From positions 248,001 through 312,000 of the forward strand of contig NZ_JAUZQD010000004.1 of assembly GCF_030709675.1 (NCBI RefSeq): a stretch of DNA of 64,000 nt. The letters are read 5' to 3'. This stretch comes from Symbioplanes lichenis. Lineage in GTDB: Bacteria; Actinomycetota; Actinomycetes; Mycobacteriales; Micromonosporaceae. The notes under the pieces were generated by a model. The model was not told the origin of the DNA. It ran no database searches and saw nothing but the letters and a program-made list of their open reading frames with translations. The translations under genes were made by a program, and so were the position numbers. Shown piece after piece: positions 15,876 through 23,818 of this stretch (position 1 is its first letter; every line of letters starts with the position of its first letter).

Positions 15876-17606
15876 TCAGTTGCGGACGGTCACGGGCACG
15901 GTCGCGGACCCGCCGCGGCTGGACGTGAGGGTGAGCTGGTCGCCCGCCGACGGGGTGACACCGGGCTCGCCGGGGATCGCGGTGCGGCGGATGTCCCACT
16001 CGTGCAGGGCGTCGACCGGGGCGCTGCCGATCTCGACCCCGTCGAGGGCGGCGGTGACGACGTCCGGGAGCGGCGCGGTGGCCGTACCCCGGATGCGCCA
16101 GCGACCCGACGCCGTGCGGAACTCGACCTCGGTGGTCGCCAGGGTGTCCACGACGGGCCCGGCGGGATCCACCTGGATCGACACGGTGTCCACGGCGGTG
16201 CCGCCGGGGCCCTGGACGGTGAGCCGGAACTCGACCGCGCCGGTCGCCGGGGCGGTGAACGTGGCCCGGGCCCGGTCCGCGCCGGTGAGCGTGACCGGCG
16301 TGCCGTCGATCTGCTCCCACAGGAAGGTCAGGCCGGGGCCCGAGCTGGCCGTCCCGTCGAGCGTGACGGTCGCGCCGGCCGCCACGATGCGGTCCGGCCC
16401 GGCGAGCGCGGTGACCGGGTCGCCCGGGTTCGCCGGGCCGGTCACGAGCACGTGCCGCCGCGCGGAGCCGCCGTGGGCCGAGACGACCTCCACGACGGCG
16501 GGCGGCGCCTCCAGGTCGTCGAAGATCTGCTTGCCGTCGGTCAGCGGGCCGAGCCCGGTGACCAGGAGCTCCGGGATGTCCTCGAGGTCGCTGGACGCGG
16601 CCTCGACGGTGAGCCGGCGCTGCGCCGTGTCGTAGTCCGCCACCGTGATGGTCACCGCGTCGGTCACCACGGCCTCGGCGCTGGTCGGCGGCTGGTCGGT
16701 GGCGTTGACCACGATCAGCGTCGCCGGCACGGCGGCCACGGCGGCCCGGGTGTGATAGCGCCCGTCGGCTCCGGTCAGCGTGGTGCCGGCGGCGCGCAGG
16801 GTCTGACCCGGCTCGCTGGTGGCGAAGACGTCGAGCACGACCGTGCCCGCGTTGCGCGAGTAGACGGCCCGGGTCACGTCGGCGCCGACCCGGGTGGCCA
16901 GCCGCCCCTGCAGCGTGAACAGATCGGTGAAGATCTTGTCCGGGTTGGTGGGGTCGGCGGGATCGGGCCCGGCGAGACCGCCCACCCCGGGCCCCTCGAC
17001 CCGGAAGAAGTTCGTGCCGAGCGGGCTGCCCGAGATCGTGTGCTCGGTGACCCCGTCGCCCACGTAACCGGGCGGGGCGTCGGCGCTCCACGTCAGGAAC
17101 GGCGCCACCTCCCCGTCGGCCACGGCGACGTCGAAGAGCCCCGCGCCGGCGCCGATGTCCTCGGTGACGAAGACGCGCCCGTTCTCGTCGGCGGGCAGTG
17201 GGTCGGTCTGCCCGTACGGATGGGTGAAGGTGTAGAGCGCGCCCGGGATGCCGCCGTCGAGGCGCACCCGGACGCGCGCGAAGACCTGCTGCTGCCCGTC
17301 CTGGACGGCCTCGAGGGCGAAGGCGGCCTCGAGGGCCAGCACGAGCCGGGCGCGGCCGGGCCGGGCGCCACCCGCCACGTCCATCTCGGCCTCGGCCAGG
17401 AAGTAGAACGCCTCGTCGGGGAAGTTGCCGGGGAAGCTCACCGGCGCCAGCGGGTCGGGCAGGTCACCCATCGCCGGGGTGTTCGGGTCGCGTGGGTCGG
17501 CCGCCAGCTCGAGGCGCCGGCCCGCGGCGTCCTTGTACCAGCGGGGGAAGCCGTTCTCCGCGTCGATCGGTCCGCGCGCGGAGAGGCGGGCTGGGTTGCG
17601 TTGCAT
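15876..17606 (-). CDS. PKD-like-domain protein heading the multicopper-oxidase cluster
   Basis: 576 residues from ATG 17606 with a strong GGGAGGA site. No signal peptide or membrane helix is evident. The N-terminal half (~1-230) is an unrecognised domain (RWYKDAAGRRLEL, FPDEAFYFLAEAEMD, YTFTHPYGQTDPL). A PKD/Ig-like domain (~385-475; AGPDRIVAAGATVTLDGTAS, FLWEQIDG) and a further beta domain to the end follow. PKD domains usually mediate protein or polysaccharide contact. First gene of the cluster; it could be a scaffold or substrate-binding partner of the oxidase, but nothing in it shows the role. Confidence 0.8.
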   Translation of the reverse strand: MQRNPARLSARGPIDAENGFPRWYKDAAGRRLELAADPRDPNTPAMGDLPDPLAPVSFPGNFPDEAFYFLAEAEMDVAGGARPGRARLVLALEAAFALEAVQDGQQQVFARVRVRLDGGIPGALYTFTHPYGQTDPLPADENGRVFVTEDIGAGAGLFDVAVADGEVAPFLTWSADAPPGYVGDGVTEHTISGSPLGTNFFRVEGPGVGGLAGPDPADPTNPDKIFTDLFTLQGRLATRVGADVTRAVYSRNAGTVVLDVFATSEPGQTLRAAGTTLTGADGRYHTRAAVAAVPATLIVVNATDQPPTSAEAVVTDAVTITVADYDTAQRRLTVEAASSDLEDIPELLVTGLGPLTDGKQIFDDLEAPPAVVEVVSAHGGSARRHVLVTGPANPGDPVTALAGPDRIVAAGATVTLDGTASSGPGLTFLWEQIDGTPVTLTGADRARATFTAPATGAVEFRLTVQGPGGTAVDTVSIQVDPAGPVVDTLATTEVEFRTASGRWRIRGTATAPLPDVVTAALDGVEIGSAPVDALHEWDIRRTAIPGEPGVTPSAGDQLTLTSSRGGSATVPVTVRN

Positions 17607-17680
17607 ACCGGTCCTCCCGTGTCTCTCTTACCGGTGCTTGCCCGGGACAGAAGGGTTGATCAGGGCCGCAGATACCTTCC

Positions 17681-17751
17681 TGTCGTGTTCTTGTCGTGTG
17701 GCGCCGGATGCGCTTGCCATGGCGCCACCGTGGTGCCATAGTGATGCCATG
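17681..17751. promoter_or_regulatory. Degenerate 11-bp-phased repeat array in a divergent promoter
   Basis: Units start at 17697, 17708, 17719, 17730 and 17741. The clearest are ATGGCGCCACC, GTGGTGCCATA and GTGATGCCATG, and the last contains the downstream ATG. Just upstream TGTCGTGT occurs at 17681 and 17692, also 11 bp apart. One unit per helical turn is the spacing expected for a row of ribbon-helix-helix dimers. The array lies between the oxidase cluster (start 17606) and the ribbon-helix-helix gene (17749). Confidence 0.6.
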
Positions 17752-18243
17752 GACCTCACGGCATACGTCTCCCGGTTGCGGGAGGAGCTGGCCAACGCCG
17801 CCGAGCTGGGCGGACCCGACACCAAGGCGCTGGCCGAGCGGCTGACGACCGCTCTCGAGTCGGCGTTCCGTCTGGCCGTGCTGGACGCGTTGTCCACCGC
17901 GGCCGACGAGATCACCCGCGAGCTGGCGCCGGGCTCGGTCGAGCTCCGGATGCGGTCCGGCGAGTTCGACTTCGTGGTCGTGACGCCGCCGGAGCCCCAG
18001 CATGGCGCCACCCCGGCGCCACCCGCGGCGCCGGAGCCGGACGACGGCACGGTCTCCCGCATCAACTTCCGGCTCTCCGACCAGCTCAAGAGCCGCATCG
18101 AGGAGGCCGCCGCCCGTGACGGTCTCTCCGTCAACGCCTGGCTCGTCCGCGCCGCCACGGCCGCGGTCCAGCCGCCCGGGGGCGCCCGCCCCCAGCCGTC
18201 CGCCCCGTTCACCGGCCAGCGCTTCACCGGATGGGCCCGATGA
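17749..18243 (+). CDS. Ribbon-helix-helix (HicB-antitoxin-like) regulator
   Basis: 164 residues. Residues ~1-90 are helical and unrecognised (MDLTAYVSRLREELANAAEL onward). The C-terminus (~100-145) reads SRINFRLSDQLKSRIEEAAA then DGLSVNAWLVRAAT, a textbook ribbon-helix-helix of the HicB/Arc type. No HicA toxin is nearby; the partners are DUF4097 and an ABC exporter, so this is a promoter-binding regulator rather than an antitoxin. The array of 11-bp repeats runs into its start codon. Autoregulation, and possibly control of the divergent oxidase cluster, is inferred. Confidence 0.82.
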   Translation: MDLTAYVSRLREELANAAELGGPDTKALAERLTTALESAFRLAVLDALSTAADEITRELAPGSVELRMRSGEFDFVVVTPPEPQHGATPAPPAAPEPDDGTVSRINFRLSDQLKSRIEEAAARDGLSVNAWLVRAATAAVQPPGGARPQPSAPFTGQRFTGWAR

Positions 18244-18272
18244 CCACTCCCCTGCTCCCGGAAGGATCGCTC

Positions 18273-19124
18273 GTGACCACCTTCGACACCCCCCGCCCGA
18301 TCACCGCCACCCTCGACCTCAACGTCGCCGACGTGCGGCTCACGGCCACCGAGCGCACCGACACGGTCGTCGAGGTGCGCCCGCGCAACCCGGCCTCCGA
18401 CCGCGACCGGCAGGCCGCCGAGCAGACCCGCGTCGAGTACGCGGACGGCAGCCTGCTCGTCCGCTCCCCCAAGACCCGCGCCATCGCCCTCTTCGGCAAG
18501 CCCGGCTCGATCGACGTGGAGATCGCCCTCCCGGCCGGCTCCCGGGTGCACGCCACCGCCGCGCTCGGCGGCCTCGACGCGACCGGCACGCTCGGCGACG
18601 TCCGCGTCAAGACCGCCACCGGCGACGTCAGCCTCGAGCGCACCGGCGCCCTCGAGCTGACCACGGCGGCGGGCGGGGTGCGCGTCGGCGAGGCGGCGGG
18701 CGACGTGCGGATCAGCACGGCCACCGGCCGCGTCGAGGCGGGCCACGTGCACGGCGGCGCGACCGTGAAGAACTCCAACGGCTACACCGGCATCGGCCGG
18801 GTCGACGGCGCCCTCAAGGTGAGCAACGCCAACGGCGACATCACCGTGCGCCACGCGGGCGGCGACGTCACCGTGACCACGGCCAACGGCAGCGTCCGGC
18901 TGGAGGAGGTCGTCTCCGGCACCGTCTCGCTGCAGACCGCCGCGGGCTCGCTGCACGTCGGCGTCGCGCAGGGCACGGCGGCGTGGCTCGACCTCAACAC
19001 GCTCTTCGGCAAGGTGCGCAGCGAGCTCGAGCAGATCGGCGAGCCCGAGCAGGGCGAGCGGGCCGTCCAGGTCCGGGGGCGCACGTCCATGGGCAACATC
19101 GACATCGTGCGGGCCGCCTCGTGA
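18273..19124 (+). CDS. DUF4097-family beta-strand-repeat protein
   Basis: 283 residues from GTG 18273, chosen because GGAAGG (18260-18265) sits at ideal distance; an ATG at 18240 overlapping the previous stop is possible. The whole chain is short parallel-strand repeats (VKTATGDVSLERTG, VRISTATGRVEAGHV, VKVSNANGDITVRHA-like), the DUF4097 beta-helix pattern. No signal peptide. The family is commonly found with sensing or transport genes and its biochemical role is not known. It overlaps the ABC ATPase start (GTGA), so it is translated with the exporter. Confidence 0.88.
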   Translation: MTTFDTPRPITATLDLNVADVRLTATERTDTVVEVRPRNPASDRDRQAAEQTRVEYADGSLLVRSPKTRAIALFGKPGSIDVEIALPAGSRVHATAALGGLDATGTLGDVRVKTATGDVSLERTGALELTTAAGGVRVGEAAGDVRISTATGRVEAGHVHGGATVKNSNGYTGIGRVDGALKVSNANGDITVRHAGGDVTVTTANGSVRLEEVVSGTVSLQTAAGSLHVGVAQGTAAWLDLNTLFGKVRSELEQIGEPEQGERAVQVRGRTSMGNIDIVRAAS

Positions 19125-20038
19125 TCCGGGTGCGGGGGCTGCGCAAGGCGTACGGGGAGACGACCGTCCTCGACGGCATCGACCTCGACGTGCCCGAGGG
19201 CGCGGTGTTCGCGCTGCTGGGCCCGAACGGCGCGGGCAAGACGACAACCGTCAACATCCTCACCACGCTGGTGCGCCCCGACGCGGGCGAGGTCCTGGTC
19301 GCCGGGGCCGACCCGCGCACCGACCCGGACGCCGTGCGCGCGGCCATCGGCGTCACCGGGCAGTTCGTGGCGATCGACCAGCTGCTCACCGCCGAGGAAA
19401 ATCTGGCGCTCATGGCCGACCTGCACCACCTCGGGCGCCGGGCCGGGCGGGCGCGGACCGCCGAGCTGATCGACCAGTTCGACCTGCAAGAGGCGGCGCG
19501 CCGGCCGGCCCAGACCTATTCGGGTGGCATGCGGCGGCGGCTGGACATCGCGATGGGGCTGGTCGCCACGCCGCGGGTGATCTTCCTCGACGAGCCGACG
19601 ACCGGCCTCGACCCGCGCGCCCGCCGCATGCTGTGGGAGACGATCCGCGGGCTGGCCGCCGGGGGCACCACCGTCTTCCTCACCACGCAATATCTGGAAG
19701 AGGCGGACCAGCTCGCCGGCCGCATCGCGGTCCTGCACCGGGGCCGCATCGCCGCCGAGGGCACGCCCGGCGAGCTCAAGCGGCTGGTCCCGGGCGGTCA
19801 CGTGACGCTGACCTTCGCCGGCGACGCCGACCTGCGCACCGCGGCGGCGGCACTCGATCGGCCCGTGCCCGCCGACAGCCTCACGCTGGAGGTCCCCGGC
19901 GACGGCAGCGTGCGCTCCCTGCGGCTCTTACTGTCCACATTGGATCAAGCCGGGGCCGAGCTGGAGTCGCTCGCGGTGCACACCCCGGACCTCGACGACG
20001 TGTTCCTGGCCCTCACCGCGCAAGAGGCAACCCGATGA
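19121..20038 (+). CDS. ABC exporter ATP-binding protein (DrrA-like)
   Basis: 305 residues from a GTG overlapping the DUF4097 stop. Walker A GPNGAGKT (34-41), Q-loop at GVTGQFVAIDQLLTAEENL, ABC signature YSGGMRRR (~133), Walker B VIFLDEPTTGLDPRAR and an H-loop region where TTQYLEEAD is typical of DrrA drug-resistance ATPases. A C-terminal domain (~225-305) has the DDVFLALT ending of the family. It forms an exporter with the permease that follows by ATGA overlap. Cargo unknown. Confidence 0.93.
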   Translation: MIRVRGLRKAYGETTVLDGIDLDVPEGAVFALLGPNGAGKTTTVNILTTLVRPDAGEVLVAGADPRTDPDAVRAAIGVTGQFVAIDQLLTAEENLALMADLHHLGRRAGRARTAELIDQFDLQEAARRPAQTYSGGMRRRLDIAMGLVATPRVIFLDEPTTGLDPRARRMLWETIRGLAAGGTTVFLTTQYLEEADQLAGRIAVLHRGRIAAEGTPGELKRLVPGGHVTLTFAGDADLRTAAAALDRPVPADSLTLEVPGDGSVRSLRLLLSTLDQAGAELESLAVHTPDLDDVFLALTAQEATR

Positions 20039-20808
20039 CCACTCTGACCTACGCGGTGCGCGACTCGAACACCATGCTGCGCCGCAACCTCAGACGCATG
20101 CTGCGCTACCCGTCGCTGACCTTGATGCTGGCGGCCCTGCCGATCATCTTCCTGCTGCTCTTCACGTACGTCTTCGGCGGCACGATCGGCGCGGGGCTCG
20201 GCGGCGACCGGGCCGACTACCTGGTCTACCTGGTCCCGGGCGTGCTCGTCATGACCGTCGCCGGGGGCGCCACCGGCACCTCGATCTCGGTCGCCTCGGA
20301 CATGACCGAGGGCATCGTGGCCCGCTTCCGCACGATGGCCATCGCCCGCGTCTCGATCCTCACCGGCCACGTCGTCGGCAGCCTCATCCAGACGACGATC
20401 GGCCTGCTCATCGTCCTCGCCACCGCCCTGGCCCTCGGCTTCCGCACCGGCGTGGGCCCGGCCGCCTGGCTCGGTGTCGCCGCCGTCCTGCTCATGACGA
20501 CCTTCGCGATCACCTGGCTCTCCGTCGCCCTGGGCCTGATGGCCCGCAGCGTCGAGGAGGCCAGCAACACCCCGATGCCGCTCACCCTGCTCCCGTTCCT
20601 CGGCAGCGGCTTCGTGCCCACCGGCACGATGCCGGGGGGCCTGCGCCAGTTCGCCGAGTACCAGCCCTTCACCCCGGTCATGGAGGCCCTGCGCGCCCTG
20701 CTCACCGGCGCCCCGGCGGGCGGCCACATCCTGGCCGCCACGGCGTGGATGGCGGGCATCGCCCTGGCCGGCTACCTCTGGGCGCGGCACCGCTACAACC
20801 GCCTCTGA
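20035..20808 (+). CDS. ABC-2 type permease (DrrB-like)
   Basis: 257 residues and six membrane helices. The N-terminal amphipathic stretch LRRNLRRMLRYPSLTLML and the loop TEGIVARFRTMAIAR between helices 2 and 3 are typical of DrrB-type permeases, as is GSGFVPTGTMPGGLRQFAEYQPFTP written here only in part (GFVPTGTMPGGLR). It works with the preceding ATPase as a half-size exporter. Last gene of the operon; the hairpin at 20814-20838 follows at once. Confidence 0.93.
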   Translation: MTTLTYAVRDSNTMLRRNLRRMLRYPSLTLMLAALPIIFLLLFTYVFGGTIGAGLGGDRADYLVYLVPGVLVMTVAGGATGTSISVASDMTEGIVARFRTMAIARVSILTGHVVGSLIQTTIGLLIVLATALALGFRTGVGPAAWLGVAAVLLMTTFAITWLSVALGLMARSVEEASNTPMPLTLLPFLGSGFVPTGTMPGGLRQFAEYQPFTPVMEALRALLTGAPAGGHILAATAWMAGIALAGYLWARHRYNRL

Positions 20809-20813
20809 TCCTG

Positions 20814-20838
20814 ACCCGGGGACACCTTGTCCCCGGGT
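20814..20838 (+). terminator. Perfect 11-bp hairpin after the ABC operon
   Basis: Arms ACCCGGGGACA (20814-20824) and TGTCCCCGGGT (20828-20838) with a 3-nt loop, six bases after the permease stop. There is no U-tract, as is common in actinomycetes. The same palindrome lies 46 bp before the SDR start, so a regulator-binding role cannot be excluded. Confidence 0.65.
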
Positions 20839-20883
20839 AAGGAGGGCCTTCATCCGGGCTCCGCTCGCGTCCAGGCTCGGTGC

Positions 20884-21630
20884 ATGGACATCACCACCAG
20901 CACCGTCTTCATCCCCGGCGCCACCTCCGGCATCGGCCTCGCGATCGCCCGGGCCCTCACCGAGGCGGGCAGCCGGGTCATCGCCGGCGGGCGCAGCGTC
21001 TCGCGGCTCTCGGAGCCCTTCGACACCGTGGAGATCGACGTCACGGACGCCGCCTCCGTGGCGCGCGCCCGGGACCGCGTACTCGACAAGCACCCGGACC
21101 TGTCCGCCGTGATCACCATGTCGGGCATCATGGTCCCCGAGGACCTGCGCGACCCGGCCCACTTCGCCACGACCGAGCGCACGATCGACACCAACCTCCT
21201 GGGTACGATCCGTGTCGTCGACGCCTTCACCCCGCACTTCCTCCAGCGCGGCGCCGGCACCATCGTGACGGTGTCGTCCGGCCTGGCCTACGTGCCCTTC
21301 CCCCTCACCCCGGCCTACGGCGCCACCAAGGCGGCCGTCCACTCGTACTCGGAGTCCCTGCGCCAACAGCTCGCAGGCACCGGCGTCGAGGTGGCCGAGC
21401 TGATCCCGCCGGAGGTCGCCACCGAGCTCATGCCGGGCGGCACGACCAGCCCCACCGCCATGCCCCTGGCCGACTTCGTCCGCGAATCGGTCGCCCTCCT
21501 CGCCACCGACCCGACCCCCCACGAGATCACCGTCGACCGCGTCAAGCCCCTGCGCCACGCCGTCACCGACGGCACGTACCACCAGCTCCTCGGCGCCCTC
21601 TCCCAGGCGCTGGCCGCCCTCGGTCGCTGA
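20884..21630 (+). CDS. Short-chain dehydrogenase/reductase (DltE-like)
   Basis: 248 residues. Classical SDR: cofactor motif GATSGIGLAIA (12-22), acidic EIDVTD, catalytic VSSGLAY with Ser, and YGATK with the catalytic Tyr and Lys. The short C-terminus resembles DltE/YqjQ-like enzymes. NADP preference is suggested by AGGRS after strand 2. The ATG at 20884 is taken; no strong ribosome-binding site is seen. Its gap to the downstream minus-strand gene contains GC-rich dyads. Confidence 0.9.
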   Translation: MDITTSTVFIPGATSGIGLAIARALTEAGSRVIAGGRSVSRLSEPFDTVEIDVTDAASVARARDRVLDKHPDLSAVITMSGIMVPEDLRDPAHFATTERTIDTNLLGTIRVVDAFTPHFLQRGAGTIVTVSSGLAYVPFPLTPAYGATKAAVHSYSESLRQQLAGTGVEVAELIPPEVATELMPGGTTSPTAMPLADFVRESVALLATDPTPHEITVDRVKPLRHAVTDGTYHQLLGALSQALAALGR

Positions 21631-21634
21631 CCCC

Positions 21635-21701
21635 GCCGCCCGCCGGCCCTGGTCCCGCCCCGCGAGCCGGGCAGCGCAGGCGGGCGGCACAGGCGGGCGG
21701 C
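21635..21701. terminator. GC-rich dyad between convergent genes
   Basis: GCCGCCCGCC (21635-21644) pairs with GGCGGGCGGC, which occurs twice (21679-21688 and 21692-21701). It lies between the SDR stop and the stop of the minus-strand CBM13 protein, so it may act on both strands. No U-tract. Confidence 0.45.
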
Positions 21702-21703
21702 CC

Positions 21704-23818
21704 CTACGGTCCGGTCACCAGATACTCCACCTGGTGGCCGCTGTTGACGGCGTTGCCCTTGCTGTTGATGACGCGGGAAATGGTGCCGGTGCCGCCGAGC
21801 GAGACCGTCACCATGTCGGTGAACTTGATGCCCGCCTTGGCCGGCACCTCGAAGGCCCGCGCGTTCACCACCGACGGATTGACGTTGAAGTAGGCGTAGC
21901 TGCCCAGCCCCCACGCCTGATGGTTGTTGACGGAGTCGGCCACCTTGTACGCCGCCCACCCCTGCGTGCCGCCGTTCATATAGGCAGCCTGGTTCGGCGG
22001 GTCGTACGGCATCTCGTTCTGGTAGAAGTACGTCCGCCCGTTCTCGCCGTTCCAGATCGTCTGGTACTGCTGATAGTGCTCGACGAACAGTCCGTAGAAC
22101 GTCACGTCGTCACCGTTCACGACCAGCCCGTTCGCGGCCGTGTTGATCGTCCAGCCGACCGTGCCGCCGTTGCCGTGGTCGGCGCGCCAGATCCACGCGT
22201 GGTCGCCGATGACGTCGTCGCTGTTGATGCGCAGGGACACGCTCGCCTTGCCCGCGATCGAGCCGCCGATGCGGAAGAACACATCGGAGAGAACCGTCGG
22301 GTTCGCGCTGTGATCAGCTGATGATCCCGAGGGCCCGACCTCCATGAGCACCGGCGAGTTGGTCGTTCCCGCGTCGATGAGCAACCCCGCCACCCGTACG
22401 CCGTCCACGTCCGCGACATTGACGGCAGTCACCCCGTTGTCGGGGATGAACGTCGCCAGCCCGAGACCGAGAATGACCGTGTTGGCCCGTGTCACATTGA
22501 GCGGCGCCGACAGGTGATACGTCGCCGGGGTCACGAGCAGGTTCTTGCCCGACGCCAGAGCCGCATTGATCGTGGCCGACGTGTCGCCGGGCTTCACGAT
22601 GGAGAACGTGCTGAGTGGCAGCGAGGTCCCCTGCGGCGAGCCGGACGCCCACGTCGTGCCGGCGGTGTTCGAGCGCACGGACGGGACGAAGACCTGGTAG
22701 CCACCGGCACCGTCGACGTACAGGTAGGGCTTCTCCGCGACCTTCGGCGTCTGCCCGACGGTCGTGTAGGGCGGGCTGGGGAACGAGTTCGCCGGGGCAC
22801 CCTGCGCGCCGACGAAGACCTGGTTCCAGTTGGAGCCCGACCAGCTGCCCATCTGCGAGTTGCGCGTCAGCCACTGCTGCTGCGACCCCGACTGGATCTG
22901 CCCGTCGATCTTCGTGTCGGACATGAACCCGCCGGACGACCACCCGCCGTCGGACAGGGCCAGATTCCCGCGTACGTGCATGCGCCGGTAAGGGGCCGCC
23001 TGCGACACCGCCCACCGGTCGAGCCCGTCGCCCGGCGTCACGGACAGCCCCTCGGCCGAGCGCCAGAAGTTCTGCGTCGCGTTCTGCGACCCGTCCGGCC
23101 ACCAGTCGGCCTCGGCGTGCACGTGCCCGTTGATCGTCACCTGGTCCGGGGTGAGCCCGAGCCCGGCGACCTGGGTGAAGAAGCCGACGTTGGCGTCGAC
23201 GTTGTACGTGCCCGGCTTGAACAGCACCGCGTACCGCTGCGTCCCGAACTGGTTGGTGACCTGGGCGTTGAAGATCTGGTTGAGCTTGGCCTGGATCGTC
23301 GCCGCGGGCATCGACGGGTCGAAGACGGTGACGTTCGGGCCGAAGGGCGACTCCGGGGCGGCGGTGAGGCCGGTCCACTTCTGGTTGGCGCCGCCCGAGC
23401 AGGTCCACAGCTGCAGTTTCGCGCCGTCGGCGGTGGACGCGCCGGTGACGTCGAGGCACTTGTTCGCCTTGACGTTCACCAGGTCTCCGGCGGCCGTGTA
23501 GGTCCACTGTTGCGACGTGAGCCCGCTGTAGCAGTCCCACAGGTGCACGACCGCGCCGTCGCTGGTGGCCCCGTTGGCGACGTCGAGGCACTTGCCGAGA
23601 CCGCGGAGCGAGAGATCGTCCCCGTACGTCCAGGTCTGATTCGGCCCGGACGCGCACGACCACATCTGCGGCAGCGTGCCGTTGGCCGTACTGCCGTCGG
23701 TCACGTCGAGGCACTTGCCGGTGGCGGCACTGACGACAGCGCCGGTGGTGGCGGCGAGAGCAGGCGTGGCCGCGAGACCGAGGAGGGCGGGCAACAGAAG
23801 GGCGAGCAGTCGTTTCAT
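21704..23818 (-). CDS. Secreted CBM13 (ricin-type) plus beta-helix protein
   Basis: 704 residues from ATG 23818, overlapping the upstream lyase stop (ATGA). Signal peptide MKRLLALLLPALLGLAATPA. Residues ~23-150 form a ricin-type beta-trefoil with three QxW repeats (NQTW, SQQW, NQKW). The rest (~160-700) is a right-handed beta-helix of GH55/pectate-lyase style (AVLFKPGTYN, NLLVTPATYHLSAP, GDHAWIWRADHG, GLFVEHYQQYQT). Such proteins act on polysaccharides outside the cell; the exact linkage is not readable. Similar proteins are sometimes mislabelled adenylyl cyclase. Confidence 0.88.
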   Translation of the reverse strand: MKRLLALLLPALLGLAATPALAATTGAVVSAATGKCLDVTDGSTANGTLPQMWSCASGPNQTWTYGDDLSLRGLGKCLDVANGATSDGAVVHLWDCYSGLTSQQWTYTAAGDLVNVKANKCLDVTGASTADGAKLQLWTCSGGANQKWTGLTAAPESPFGPNVTVFDPSMPAATIQAKLNQIFNAQVTNQFGTQRYAVLFKPGTYNVDANVGFFTQVAGLGLTPDQVTINGHVHAEADWWPDGSQNATQNFWRSAEGLSVTPGDGLDRWAVSQAAPYRRMHVRGNLALSDGGWSSGGFMSDTKIDGQIQSGSQQQWLTRNSQMGSWSGSNWNQVFVGAQGAPANSFPSPPYTTVGQTPKVAEKPYLYVDGAGGYQVFVPSVRSNTAGTTWASGSPQGTSLPLSTFSIVKPGDTSATINAALASGKNLLVTPATYHLSAPLNVTRANTVILGLGLATFIPDNGVTAVNVADVDGVRVAGLLIDAGTTNSPVLMEVGPSGSSADHSANPTVLSDVFFRIGGSIAGKASVSLRINSDDVIGDHAWIWRADHGNGGTVGWTINTAANGLVVNGDDVTFYGLFVEHYQQYQTIWNGENGRTYFYQNEMPYDPPNQAAYMNGGTQGWAAYKVADSVNNHQAWGLGSYAYFNVNPSVVNARAFEVPAKAGIKFTDMVTVSLGGTGTISRVINSKGNAVNSGHQVEYLVTGP

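Noticed and set aside
17749..18243. HicAB toxin-antitoxin system
   Set aside because: The HicB-like protein has no HicA-type toxin beside it, and sits in an operon with an ABC exporter.
20818..20834. Possible DosR box in GGGGACACCTTGTCCCC
   Set aside because: The half sites match but the spacer is 5 bp instead of 4, and it is the core of a longer perfect hairpin behind an operon.
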